From Nocardia vermiculata NBRC 100427 (lineage in GTDB: Bacteria; Actinomycetota; Actinomycetes; Mycobacteriales; Mycobacteriaceae), in NCBI RefSeq assembly GCF_001613265.1, contig NZ_BDCA01000016.1, forward strand, positions 1-64,000: a DNA stretch of 64,000 nucleotides, in the 5' to 3' direction. The notes under the pieces are model-generated. The model saw only the letters and a list, made by a program, of their open reading frames with translations. It was not told the DNA's origin and made no database searches. This document shows positions 1 to 8,405 of this stretch, piece after piece. Within the stretch, counting starts at the first letter, position 1. Each line of letters begins with the position of its first letter. Made by a program: the position numbers and the translations under genes.

Positions 1-1
1 C

Positions 2-196
2 ATGGCCCTCAACGACTTCAACGAAGATCCTTCGCCACACACCAAAGCCATCGTGCTAGACCTTGTGGCGCTCTCCGTCATCGCGGCGACTGTGGTCGCG
101 TTGGTTGTCGCCGGCGCAGCGAATGCCGCTGTGCTGATTGCCGCAGGCGGGCTGATCACCACCTGCTTCCGAGTCTGGCGTGCCGGCCATAAATAG
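2..196 (+). CDS. small membrane protein, hypothetical
   Basis: The frame encodes 64 residues: a charged, acidic first 15 residues, then a strongly hydrophobic Ala/Val/Leu segment at about residues 18-55 that would span the membrane once or twice, and a short basic tail. The ATG is the second base of the window, so a longer start upstream cannot be excluded. I do not recognise a family. The next 230 bases are non-coding and hold the promoter of the carotenoid oxygenase. Confidence 0.4.
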   Translation: MALNDFNEDPSPHTKAIVLDLVALSVIAATVVALVVAGAANAAVLIAAGGLITTCFRVWRAGHK

Positions 197-314
197 AGCA
201 GCCACTCTGAGCGCCCTGGCCCCGACAACAGCTCGTGCGCAGTGGGACGCGAGGACCGTAGCGCAGTATCCGGGGGCTGATCGAGTTGGCCCCCTCACTC
301 CCAGCGGCCCTCCG

Positions 315-370
315 TACATGTAGCACTTTTGTATCCGGGACTCGGGACGTCCGCGGCCTGTACTAGTACA
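315..370. promoter_or_regulatory. two short palindromes upstream of the carotenoid oxygenase
   Basis: TACATGTA (315-322) and the perfect 12-bp palindrome TGTACTAGTACA (359-370) lie in the otherwise empty region before the oxygenase. A plausible -10 (TATGTT, 383-388) follows the second palindrome by 12 bases, so a repressor bound there would overlap the promoter. The regulator encoded just downstream of the oxygenase is the natural candidate. Promoter and binding are inferred from position and symmetry only. Confidence 0.45.
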
Positions 371-430
371 CAGCGTGGTGATTATGTTGTGCGGGAGCGT
401 CTTTGGACCGCCCGTTTCTACGGTGTTCTC

Positions 431-1690
431 ATGAGGTATCTGGAAGGTCATTTCGCGCCGGTAGAGGCAGAGGTCACGGCCTACGATCTGCCGGTGACCG
501 GGCATATCCCGGCTGAACTCGGTGGCCGGTACGTGCGTAACGGTCCCAACCCGGTGAGCGTGGAGGATGCGAGCGCTCATGTGTGGGGAGTGGGACAGGG
601 GATGGTGCACGGGGTGCGGCTACGCGATGGGCGGGCGGAGTGGTACCGCAATCGTTTCGTGCGTGTCCCGGGATTCGCGCCCATGGTGCATGTGATCGAG
701 CATGGGGGCCGGACATTCGCCATGGCGGAGGGCGGAGTTCCGCCGGTGCTACTGGACGACGAGCTGAATACCGTCGGATTCTGCGAGTTGGGCGCTACGG
801 CGGAGGGTTTCACCGCGGGGGCGCACTCCAAGCACGACCCGCGGGCCGGTGAGTTGCATTCCCTGTCTTATATGCCCGGCCGTGAAGTCGTGCAGTACAT
901 CGTGACCGATACCGCGGGGGAGGTGGTTCGCGCAGTACCGATCGCGATGCCGCGCAGCCCGTTTCTGCACGACTTCGCGCTCACCGCTGACCATGTGGTG
1001 CTCTGGGATACTCCGCTGGGCTTCGACGGATTCGACTGCCGATGGCTGCCGGAACACCCCACCCGTGTGGGCGTGATGCCGCGGACGGGTGGTGAGGTGC
1101 GCTGGCACGATATCGACCCCGTGCATGTCAGTCATACGCTCAACGCCTACGACGACGGCGATTCGGTTGTCGTGGACCTGATCACCGCCCAAGGGCCGTT
1201 CGATCCCGCCGACCCGGGCGCGATCCGTCCGGTGCTGGATCGTTGGACGATCACCACCGACACGGTCGGGCAGCAACGCATCGACGACCGGCCGCAGGAC
1301 TTTCCCCGGATCAACGACGCCTACGCCGCGCACCCCCACCGCTACGGCTACTCCGCGGCGACGGCTCTGTACGGGATACCGTTCGTCCCCGAGGGCGCGG
1401 CCCCGGACGGGGCCTTCACCAACGCGCTGGTCAAACACGATTTTGTGCGGGGTACCGCGGAGGTGCACGCGTTCGGGGCGGAGGAAACCGGGGGAGAGGC
1501 AGTGTTCGCGGCGACCGGGCCGGGCGAAGACGAGGGATATCTGCTCAGCTATGTCCACGATCCGAACCGCAACGCTGCCGATCTGGTCGTGCTGGCCGCT
1601 CAGGACTTCACCGGTGAACCCGTCGCGCGCATCCACCTGCCCGCCCGTGTGCCACTGGGCCTGCACGGCAACTGGCTGCCCGACCACTGA
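431..1690 (+). CDS. carotenoid oxygenase (retinal pigment epithelial membrane protein family)
   Basis: This 419-residue protein belongs to the non-haem iron carotenoid/stilbene cleavage oxygenases, which split an alkene bond of a carotenoid, apocarotenoid or stilbene. The family opening is present (GHFAPVEAEVTAYDLPVTG, then a YVRNGPNPV motif near residue 34). The four iron-binding histidines are readable at about residues 132, 180 (FLHDF), 235 (SHTLNAY) and 412 (LHGNW). I chose ATG 431 because the family consensus starts right there and a likely -10 at 383-388 would put an upstream GTG (389) at or before the transcript start. It is followed after 19 bases by a GntR/TetR-like regulator. The substrate cannot be read; no carotenoid or stilbene synthesis genes are nearby. 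Confidence 0.88.
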   Translation: MRYLEGHFAPVEAEVTAYDLPVTGHIPAELGGRYVRNGPNPVSVEDASAHVWGVGQGMVHGVRLRDGRAEWYRNRFVRVPGFAPMVHVIEHGGRTFAMAEGGVPPVLLDDELNTVGFCELGATAEGFTAGAHSKHDPRAGELHSLSYMPGREVVQYIVTDTAGEVVRAVPIAMPRSPFLHDFALTADHVVLWDTPLGFDGFDCRWLPEHPTRVGVMPRTGGEVRWHDIDPVHVSHTLNAYDDGDSVVVDLITAQGPFDPADPGAIRPVLDRWTITTDTVGQQRIDDRPQDFPRINDAYAAHPHRYGYSAATALYGIPFVPEGAAPDGAFTNALVKHDFVRGTAEVHAFGAEETGGEAVFAATGPGEDEGYLLSYVHDPNRNAADLVVLAAQDFTGEPVARIHLPARVPLGLHGNWLPDH

Positions 1691-1709
1691 CTCGTGCCAG
1701 CATGATGGG

Positions 1710-2618
1710 GTGACCGATCCCCGACCGCCCTACCTCCGAATCGTCGCCGAGATCGAGCGGCGCATCGCCGTGGGAGAGCTGCGGCCGGGAGACCCGGTTC
1801 CTACCACCAGGGCGATCGCGCGCGAATGGCGCGTCGCGATCGCCACCGCCACCAAGGCCCTGACCGCGCTCAAGCACTCGGGCGCCATCGAATCCACCTC
1901 CCGCGTAGGCGCTGTCGTCGCTACGCGCCGGTTGCCCGCGCGCACGGCCGTGGGGCTCGAACGCGAGCAGATCGTGCAGGCAGCGATGCAGATCGCCGAC
2001 AGTCGCGGCTTGGCGGCACTGTCGCTGCGGGCAGTGGCAGCCGACCTCGGCGTCGCGACGATGACCGTGCGCGGCCACCTCGACGGCGACGCCGAACTCA
2101 CCCAACTACTCGCCGATGCCGCGTTCGCCGAGATCGACTATCCCGAGCCGGCACCGGGGTGGCGCTCACATCTGCGCGTGGCCGCACAACTGCAATGGGA
2201 TGTCTACCAGCGCCATCCCTGGGTGCCGCCGCTGGTGTCCATCACCCGCCCAGCCACCCTGCCGGCGATGATCGCCTACGGACTGTGGACGCTGCGCGCC
2301 TTCGACGGCCTGGACCTCGACTCCTCCACCCGGCTCCATGCCTACGTCACCCTGGTCAACTATGTGCGCGGCACAGCGATGAACATCGAAAGCGAAGCCC
2401 GCGCCGAACTGGACACCGGAATGACGAGCAAACAATGGGGCGCTGCCCGGCTCGCCGTCGATCGACCGCTGATCACCCAGATCACCGAACCGAACGCGGA
2501 AGTGAATCTGGAGTCGTTGTTCGCGTTCGGACTGGAACGGCTGCTCGACGGTCTGACCATGGTGATGACACCGCCGAAGACGCGAGGACCGCGATCACAC
2601 CTCGGTCCACAGCACTGA
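1710..2618 (+). CDS. chimeric GntR (N-terminal wHTH) plus TetR-type transcriptional regulator
   Basis: This 302-residue protein has two DNA-binding modules. Residues 1-70 form a GntR winged helix (Tyr-Leu-Arg-Ile-Val-Ala-Glu-Ile start, then LRPGDPVPTTRAIAREW and a basic beta hairpin). Residues 75-130 form a TetR helix-turn-helix (REQIVQAAMQIADSRGLAALS, then LRAVAADLGVATMTVRGHL). The remaining part resembles the C-terminal ligand domain usual for this actinobacterial GntR/TetR fusion group. The start is GTG 1710, 19 bases after the oxygenase stop, so co-transcription is likely. It probably represses the oxygenase promoter in response to a hydrophobic ligand; that is inferred from position. Confidence 0.82.
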   Translation: MTDPRPPYLRIVAEIERRIAVGELRPGDPVPTTRAIAREWRVAIATATKALTALKHSGAIESTSRVGAVVATRRLPARTAVGLEREQIVQAAMQIADSRGLAALSLRAVAADLGVATMTVRGHLDGDAELTQLLADAAFAEIDYPEPAPGWRSHLRVAAQLQWDVYQRHPWVPPLVSITRPATLPAMIAYGLWTLRAFDGLDLDSSTRLHAYVTLVNYVRGTAMNIESEARAELDTGMTSKQWGAARLAVDRPLITQITEPNAEVNLESLFAFGLERLLDGLTMVMTPPKTRGPRSHLGPQH

Positions 2619-2644
2619 TCAACAGGCCGTGTGTCCGGCGGGGA

Positions 2645-4540
2645 TCAGGTCGGTGTGACGATCGCGAAGTCCGGGTCACCCGGGTCCAGGACCGCGGCAA
2701 GTCGTGTCAGGACCGACGCGTCCCCGCTCACCTCGATCCCGGTGTCCGCCAACTTCTCCGCGGAGAGCCCGCCCAGCGCCAGGGCGGGCAGGGTCCGTGT
2801 GGTTGCGGTCAGCGTCGCGTCGGCGTCGCCCTGCTGGGGGCGGCCACTGTAAGTGAGCACGCCATTGGCAAGCCGCAGCCGGAACCGCTCGCCGGTGTCG
2901 CTGAGTACGACGTCGATGGTCAGGTTCTCGTCCCACGCCGAGGGGCCGTCGACCTGGATGGCGATGGCGTCGAACAGCATCTGCGGGGTGAGTGCGGACA
3001 CGACATCGGCCGAGGCCGACACCGTGGGGGTGCCGAAACGTCCCTCACGGAGCTCGGTGGTGCCGGAGAGAAAGATGTTGCGCCACACGCCGTTCTCCGC
3101 GCCGTATCCGAGTTGCTCGAAGGTGTCGGCGAGCAATGCGCGGGCGGGCTCGTGATCAGGTTCGGCGAATACGACGTGGCTGAGTATTTCCGCCGCCCAC
3201 CGGTAGTCGCCCGCCTCGTAGGATTCGCGGGCCTTGGCGACTACCGCGTCGGCGCCCCCGCCGAGTTCGACGTAACGCTTACCCTGCTCCTTGGGTGGGT
3301 GCTGCCACAGGTGGGCGGGATTGCCGTCGTACCAGCCCATATAACGCTGGTAGATCGCCTTGATGTTGTGGCTGGCCGACCCGTAGTACCCGCGCGCGTG
3401 CCAGGCGTTCTCCAAAACGGGCGGGAGCGGGAGTTCTTCGGCGATCTCGATCCCGGTCCAGCCCTTGTTGATCAGACGCAGCGTCTGGTCGTGCAGGTAG
3501 GCATAGAGGTCGCGCTGGGCGGACAGGAACTGAACGACCCGTTCGTTGCCCCACATCGGCCAGTGGTGCGAGGCGAATACGACCTCGGTGTCGGCGCCGA
3601 ACAGGTCGATGGTTTCGGTGAGATAGTTCGACCAGGCATGCGGGTCCCGCACGAGCGCGCCGCGCAGCGTGAGCAGGTTGTGCATCGTGTGGGTCGCGTC
3701 CTCGGCCGAGCACAACGCCTTGTGCTGCGGGAAATATACGAGGAACTCGGCCGGCGCCTCGGTCTCCGGGGCCATCTGGAAGACCATGCGGACCCCGTCG
3801 ACGGTCTCCTCCTGACCTGTTTCGGTGATGTCCACTGTCGGCGCGATGAGAGTGATGTTGCCGGTCGCCACCGTTTGTGCCAACCCCGTCCCCAACGCGC
3901 CGTGCACGCCACGTGCGAGCGCGGCGCCGAACATGTAAGCCGAGCGCCGCGCCATCGCCGTACCCGCGTACACGTTTTCCGACGCGGCGTGCTCGGTGAA
4001 TCCCTCGGGCGCGATGATCGGAACCCGGCCCGCGTCGACCTCCTCCTGCGTGGTGACACCGCGGACGCCACCGAAGTGATCGACATGCGGGTGGGTGTAC
4101 AGGACACCGGTAACCGGGCGGTCACCGCGATGCTTGCGGTACAACTCCAGAGCCGCCGCAGCGGTCTCCTCGGTGACCAGCGGGTCCAGCACCAGCACAC
4201 CCGTGTCGCCCTCGATGAACGACACGTTCGACAAGTCGAAGCCGCGAACCTGATAGATCCCGGGCACCACCTCGAACAATCCCTGGATGGCGTTGAGCTT
4301 GGACTGCCGCCACAAGCTCGGATTGACCGTGTCGGGCGCATCCCCGTCGAGGAATGCATACGTGTCGTTGTCCCACACAACCCGGCCGTCCGCGTCGCGG
4401 ATCGCGTTCGGAACACGACGGCCCACCAGACCGCGAGTGGCATCGTCGAAGTCCTGATTGTCGGAAAATGGCAGTGTGTCCAGCAGCGCCTTCTGCTGGC
4501 GGACCACGGTCTCGGATGCCGACTTCGATGTGGTGTCCAT
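2645..4540 (-). CDS. alkylsulfatase, metallo-beta-lactamase fold (SdsA/YjcS type)
   Basis: This 631-residue enzyme hydrolyses alkyl sulfate esters such as SDS to alcohol and sulfate. The dinuclear-zinc signature THPHVDH is at residues 149-155, followed by the family's dimerisation region and a C-terminal SCP2-like domain (about residues 510-631) that binds the alkyl chain. No signal peptide is visible with the start chosen (MDTTSKSASE). A longer frame to 4708 exists, but its extra 56 residues do not look family-like. It is divergent from the small secreted protein at 4817, and a CCAAAGTC/GACTTTGG inverted repeat lies between them (4672-4699). Confidence 0.9.
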   Translation of the reverse strand: MDTTSKSASETVVRQQKALLDTLPFSDNQDFDDATRGLVGRRVPNAIRDADGRVVWDNDTYAFLDGDAPDTVNPSLWRQSKLNAIQGLFEVVPGIYQVRGFDLSNVSFIEGDTGVLVLDPLVTEETAAAALELYRKHRGDRPVTGVLYTHPHVDHFGGVRGVTTQEEVDAGRVPIIAPEGFTEHAASENVYAGTAMARRSAYMFGAALARGVHGALGTGLAQTVATGNITLIAPTVDITETGQEETVDGVRMVFQMAPETEAPAEFLVYFPQHKALCSAEDATHTMHNLLTLRGALVRDPHAWSNYLTETIDLFGADTEVVFASHHWPMWGNERVVQFLSAQRDLYAYLHDQTLRLINKGWTGIEIAEELPLPPVLENAWHARGYYGSASHNIKAIYQRYMGWYDGNPAHLWQHPPKEQGKRYVELGGGADAVVAKARESYEAGDYRWAAEILSHVVFAEPDHEPARALLADTFEQLGYGAENGVWRNIFLSGTTELREGRFGTPTVSASADVVSALTPQMLFDAIAIQVDGPSAWDENLTIDVVLSDTGERFRLRLANGVLTYSGRPQQGDADATLTATTRTLPALALGGLSAEKLADTGIEVSGDASVLTRLAAVLDPGDPDFAIVTPT

Positions 4541-4669
4541 GCCGCGAGTATCGAGCACCGCGACGGCCGTTACCTCACCTGTACAGGGTGAACTCGGCGG
4601 GCTTTGGCCACTCACTGCCGCGCGGGAGCGTGCACGATTCGCGTCCATCCCCGCGCGGTCGTGAACACC

Positions 4670-4699
4670 GACCAAAGTCGATGCCGACAGAGACTTTGG
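4670..4699. promoter_or_regulatory. ACCAAAGTCG motif, copy 1, as an inverted repeat
   Basis: GACCAAAGTCGATG occupies 4670-4683 and is mirrored by GACTTTGG at 4692-4699, giving CCAAAGTC-N12-GACTTTGG between two divergent genes. The exact reverse complement of the 14-mer reappears at 8353-8366 upstream of the histidine kinase, and its core 10-mer at 10255-10264 upstream of the GPP34 gene. I infer a shared operator, most simply for the NarL-type regulator at 9554. Confidence 0.5.
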
Positions 4700-4816
4700 C
4701 TGGCGCACCCCTAGCCATCGGCCCGACGCTCCGGCGTCCAGTGAGCCACAACACTGGCCGTCGTCGCGTCGTAAGTCGTGCCCTCGATTGCACCGGGGGT
4801 GGAAAGGTTGGGAAAA

Positions 4817-5158
4817 ATGGTCCGAAACACTCTTGTCAAGGTGAGTCGTGTGCTGGCAGTCAGTGCTCTTCCCCTCACTGCGACAGTCATTTTCGCCGGA
4901 TCGTCCGCCGCTGACGCCGGCCCGGCCGCCGCTGCGCAGGCCGCGCCTGTGGCCGGCATTCCGCTGGAATCCGAGGACATCACTACCAACCCTGGTTCCC
5001 AGTATCCCGACCCCGTGCTGAACGGCGCGGCTGCGGGTGCGGCTATCGGGTCGGCGGTGGGGTTCTGGACAGGGTCAGGCGGGCCCATCCTCGGGGGCCT
5101 GGTCGGTGCTCTGGTCGGCCATTTCAACCCCGACGCAGTCCCTCAGGTTCTTCCCTGA
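4817..5158 (+). CDS. small exported glycine-zipper protein
   Basis: This 113-residue protein has a typical Sec signal (MVRNTLVKV start, hydrophobic core, Ala-rich cleavage region near residues 32-45). A short acidic stretch follows, then a Gly/Ala-rich hydrophobic segment with repeated GxxxG spacing (GSAVGFWTGSGGPILGG) that could insert in a membrane or oligomerise. It ends in NPDAVPQVLP. The chosen ATG 4817 follows a purine run (GGAAAA). A clear paralogue with the same ending lies at 31100-31429. I know no function for the family. The motif at 4670-4699 is about 120 bases upstream. Confidence 0.78.
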   Translation: MVRNTLVKVSRVLAVSALPLTATVIFAGSSAADAGPAAAAQAAPVAGIPLESEDITTNPGSQYPDPVLNGAAAGAAIGSAVGFWTGSGGPILGGLVGALVGHFNPDAVPQVLP

Positions 5159-5263
5159 CGTTGCCGACCGGCTTCTTCATCGCCCCGGGGGCGGTGGCTC
5201 TCGCCTTCCCCGGGCCGATCTCCCGGCATCGACTGTGCCCACAGATCAGAAAGACGAACTGGC

Positions 5264-6811
5264 ATGTCACCATCCTCCGCGCATGGCACATCTGCGATTG
5301 CTTCGCCACGGCTGGCCCACCTCGCACTACCGGTCATCTGCCTGGCCCAGCTCATGCTCCTGCTGGATGTAGCGATCGTGAATGTCGCCCTGCCGCCGAT
5401 CCAGCACGACCTCGGATTCAGGGGCTCGACCCTGGCATGGGTCATCGACGCCTACACCCTGACCTACGGTGGACTACTGCTCATCGGCGGACGGTCTGCC
5501 GACTTGTTCGGGCGGCGACGCATGTTCATTGTCGGCGTTGCGGTATTCACGCTGGCGTCGCTGATGTGCGGGCTGGCCACGGCGCCCGGCACGCTGCTCG
5601 GTGCGCGGCTGGTGCAGGGCATCGGCGCGGCGATGGCGTCACCGGCGGCGCTCTCGCTGATCACCACGATGGTCCCGGCGGGACCGGCCCGCAACAAGGC
5701 CATGGTCCTCTACGGTGCCATGGGGGGACTCGGCGCGGTGCTGGGTCAGGTGCTCGGCGGGGTATTCACCGGTGCCTTTACCTGGCGATTGATCTTCCTG
5801 GTCAACGTGCCCGTCGGAATACTGCTACTCGCTCTGGCACCGATCGCACTTGCCGAAACCGACCGTGTTCGACGCGTACTCGACCTACCTGGCGCACTCG
5901 CCGGCACCCTGGCACTGATGAGCCTGGTTTACGGCACCATCCACGCCGGCACCGACGGATGGGGCGATCCGATCACGGTGGGCGCCTTCGCCACCGCGGC
6001 CGTGCTGTCGGTGGTATTTCTCTGGGTCGAGGCCACCGGTACGCAGCCCATGCTGCCGTTGTCGCTGCTCGCTCATCGCGTGCGGGGCGCGGCGTGCCTG
6101 AGTGCCATGCTGCTGTTCGCCTGCATGTACCCGATCTTGTTCTTCCTGACCAAGTTTATGCAGGACGTTCTCGGCTTCGGCCCGATGAAAGCCGGATTCG
6201 CTTTTGTTCCTTCCGGTTTGGCGATGCTGGCGTTCGCGGTGACGGCCCGTCGCCTCATCGCCACAACCGGCCCCCGGCCCCTGGTTGCCCTCGGCGCGGT
6301 CATGTGTGGTGGCAGCGCGCTGCTGCTCACCGGAATGCAACCCGACGGGCACTACGGCACGGCGGTCGTGATTGCGTTGATTCTGCTCGGTGGTGGTGTG
6401 GCCATGGCGATGGTCGCCAATACGCCGCTCGCGGTCATCGACGTCGACGCCGAACATGCCGGTGTCGCCTCTGCCATGCTGGGTACCGCGCAACAGGTCG
6501 GCGCAACCCTCGGCGTCGCCGCTCTGGCCACAATCGCCGCTCAGACTACGAACGGTGAAATCGAAGGTGGGGCAGTACATGTGGATGCGTTGACCAACGG
6601 GCTGACCACCGGGTGGGCCGTCGTCGTCGCTCTCGCGGCTGTCGCGCTGGTGGTGACGATCGCCGGCGGGCGAAAGCCCCGGGATCTGCGTGATCAATAC
6701 ACGAGTCGCGGCCGGTACTATGCCGTCCCCGCATCTCGCAGCGTTCGAGACCGGGGTGTTGCCGACCCGGTGACAACAGCCGAAACCCGCCCGGCGGAAG
6801 AGGAATTCTGA
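5264..6811 (+). CDS. MFS drug:H+ antiporter, DHA2 (EmrB/QacA) family
   Basis: This 515-residue integral membrane protein has the hydrophobicity pattern of the 14-helix DHA2 exporters. Visible family motifs are MLLLDVAIVNVALPPI in helix 1, the motif A loop GRSADLFGRRRMF between helices 2 and 3, and the motif C-like GAVLGQVLGGVFTG in helix 5. It would export small toxic or secondary metabolites using the proton gradient. The last base of its stop codon (TGATG) is the first base of the next start, so the following small gene is translationally coupled. The start ATG 5264 places helix 1 at about residue 22. Confidence 0.9.
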   Translation: MSPSSAHGTSAIASPRLAHLALPVICLAQLMLLLDVAIVNVALPPIQHDLGFRGSTLAWVIDAYTLTYGGLLLIGGRSADLFGRRRMFIVGVAVFTLASLMCGLATAPGTLLGARLVQGIGAAMASPAALSLITTMVPAGPARNKAMVLYGAMGGLGAVLGQVLGGVFTGAFTWRLIFLVNVPVGILLLALAPIALAETDRVRRVLDLPGALAGTLALMSLVYGTIHAGTDGWGDPITVGAFATAAVLSVVFLWVEATGTQPMLPLSLLAHRVRGAACLSAMLLFACMYPILFFLTKFMQDVLGFGPMKAGFAFVPSGLAMLAFAVTARRLIATTGPRPLVALGAVMCGGSALLLTGMQPDGHYGTAVVIALILLGGGVAMAMVANTPLAVIDVDAEHAGVASAMLGTAQQVGATLGVAALATIAAQTTNGEIEGGAVHVDALTNGLTTGWAVVVALAAVALVVTIAGGRKPRDLRDQYTSRGRYYAVPASRSVRDRGVADPVTTAETRPAEEEF

Positions 6812-7113
6812 TGTCGACAACGAATTATGAGGCTGCACAGCGGATTCCGGACGGGTCCATGCTCGATCGAATGATCGGTGACGCCATGGGAATCCCGAAT
6901 GTGCAGTGGACGGCGACTCGACCCCAGGGTCGCCGGAATCTCAGCGTCGCGCTTGTGTTGTGCATAGCCGCAGCGGGTTTGGCCGCCGCACTGCGTGGCA
7001 GCGCAGCGCGGCGGCAGGAGCGGAAGACTACCGGGTCAGGGTGGCGAGCCATGCGGCGATCTTCGGGAAAGCGGAGATCGCGGTGCCGTTGTGGTCGAGT
7101 GGGCCGACGTTGA
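6811..7113 (+). CDS. small single-span membrane protein coupled to the MFS gene
   Basis: The 100-residue frame starts on the A of the MFS stop (TGATG). The first 45 residues are mixed polar, residues 48-62 (VALVLCIAAAGLAAAL) form one membrane span, and the tail is very basic. The last 86 bases run antisense to the end of the lipase gene at 7028, and the Arg/Lys/Ser-rich tail may be only a read-through into that gene's complement. The frame may therefore be a truncated accessory gene. No family is recognised. Confidence 0.45.
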   Translation: MSTTNYEAAQRIPDGSMLDRMIGDAMGIPNVQWTATRPQGRRNLSVALVLCIAAAGLAAALRGSAARRQERKTTGSGWRAMRRSSGKRRSRCRCGRVGRR

Positions 7114-8275
7114 TCAGTTCGGCGTGCGCGCCGCCCGCGGCCAGTTCTTGTCGGCAGCGTTCGGAATTGGCGAAGGCGACGTCCTTGTCTTCGGTGCCGT
7201 GGAAGAGTTCGACCGCGCCCCGCGGTGTCCAGCCGCTGCACAGATCGTCGTTGGCGGCCATTTCTTCGGCGAGATGTCTGTTGGGCTGCAACAGTTTCTG
7301 GATGAATTCCGGCCGCAGGAGCTGCTGCGGCGAGTCGGGCAGCGCCGGGATTATTTCGTCGAAGGAATGCGATCCGTCGAACAGTGCGTCCATGGTCCGG
7401 TCGTAGGGTGCGTTGAACGCTTCGCCCGGGGAGTCGTAGAGGTGGTACGTACGGTTCCAGGAGGTGGTGAAGTAGGCGAGATACAGGGTGGCTTCGTGTG
7501 GGTCGAGGCGGCCGTCGAGGGCGGCTTCGAGTTCCGTGCCGAACAGGTCGTGTGGTCCGGCGACGGCAGCGATCGCGCCGAGCGACGATCCGGGCTCGGT
7601 GCCGTTCTGAAGTGCGCGGGCGACCGGCATGGTTGCGTGCCCGCCTTGCGAGAATCCTGTGACGTTGACGGCCTTGCCGAGCCGACGGTTCTGCTGGCGC
7701 GCCAGGGTGCGGGTGGCGGTAAGACCGTCGAGAGTCGTATTCACGGTGGGCTCGGCGAGCAGGTAAGCGGGGTAGCCGTCGCTGAGGCCGAGTCCTTGAT
7801 AATCCGGCGCGGTAGTTGCTTGCCCGGAGCCGGCGAGCAGGTAGACAGCGGCACGGTCCGGGGAGTCGGTAACCGACGCCGCGGCGGCGCGCACCGGGTT
7901 TGTGCCGTGCAGGTAGGTGGTGACCGGTAAGTCCGCGTGCTGTGATGTCTGTGGGATAGCCACGATGCCACTGACGACGGTCGGCGCTGTGCGGTCGTCG
8001 ATGCTGCGATATCGGATGCGGTAGGCGTCGACACCGAAGTGGACGGCGGCGGGGTCGAAACCCTGTTGCCGAACGTAGTCGCTGACGTGGGCGGCGTCCA
8101 AAGACGCCAAGGGCTCAGCCGAAACGAGCCGACCCCGATCGTTTTTCGGACTGTCGCCGGTAGCGTCGGGTTCTTTGCCGCAGGAGGTGAGCGCCAGCGG
8201 CAGTGCGGCCGCGGCGCAGGCGAGTGCCACGATGGTACGGAATGGACTGCGGTCGGGCCGCCGTTCGATGTTCAT
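7028..8275 (-). CDS. secretory lipase (LIP family) lipoprotein
   Basis: This 415-residue alpha/beta hydrolase belongs to the LIP-type triacylglycerol lipase family common in Nocardia, Rhodococcus and Candida. A lipoprotein signal is present (LPLALTSC, acylated Cys near residue 32), so it should be membrane-anchored and face outward. The nucleophile is in GFSQGG, the acid residue in HGTEDKDV and the histidine in LDHNG. It lies divergent from the histidine kinase at 8406, with motif copy 2 between them, which suggests regulation by that two-component system. Substrates are probably esters or lipids. Confidence 0.85.
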   Translation of the reverse strand: MNIERRPDRSPFRTIVALACAAAALPLALTSCGKEPDATGDSPKNDRGRLVSAEPLASLDAAHVSDYVRQQGFDPAAVHFGVDAYRIRYRSIDDRTAPTVVSGIVAIPQTSQHADLPVTTYLHGTNPVRAAAASVTDSPDRAAVYLLAGSGQATTAPDYQGLGLSDGYPAYLLAEPTVNTTLDGLTATRTLARQQNRRLGKAVNVTGFSQGGHATMPVARALQNGTEPGSSLGAIAAVAGPHDLFGTELEAALDGRLDPHEATLYLAYFTTSWNRTYHLYDSPGEAFNAPYDRTMDALFDGSHSFDEIIPALPDSPQQLLRPEFIQKLLQPNRHLAEEMAANDDLCSGWTPRGAVELFHGTEDKDVAFANSERCRQELAAGGAHAELINVGPLDHNGTAISAFPKIAAWLATLTR

Positions 8276-8352
8276 GGCAGCCAGCGTCGCGAGCCGGGAA
8301 CCGACAGGCGTCGGGCGAACGGCTAGCGGTGCGGAGCTATGGTCGTAATCGC

Positions 8353-8366
8353 CATCGACTTTGGTC
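8353..8366. promoter_or_regulatory. ACCAAAGTCG motif, copy 2 (reverse orientation)
   Basis: CATCGACTTTGGTC is the exact reverse complement of the 14-mer at 4670-4683. It lies in the 130-bp region between the divergent lipase and histidine kinase genes. A -10-like TAGGCT follows at 8393-8398, eight bases before the kinase GTG, which would make that transcript leaderless or nearly so. Binding by the partner response regulator is an inference. Confidence 0.5.
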
Positions 8367-8405
8367 TATGGCCGTCACGTACGAGGGCGCCCTAGGCTGC
8401 AACGC

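Noticed and set aside
749..1687. Long minus-strand frame across the carotenoid oxygenase.
   Set aside because: It is antisense to a protein with all four iron ligands and has no motifs of its own.
1826..4591. A 921-codon plus-strand frame opposite the alkylsulfatase.
   Set aside because: It is the antisense shadow of a clearly recognisable zinc hydrolase; its residues are Arg/Gly/Val-rich without family motifs. Long antisense frames are expected at this GC content.
5885..6838. Minus-strand frame inside the MFS exporter.
   Set aside because: His/Arg/Gln-rich shadow without motifs.
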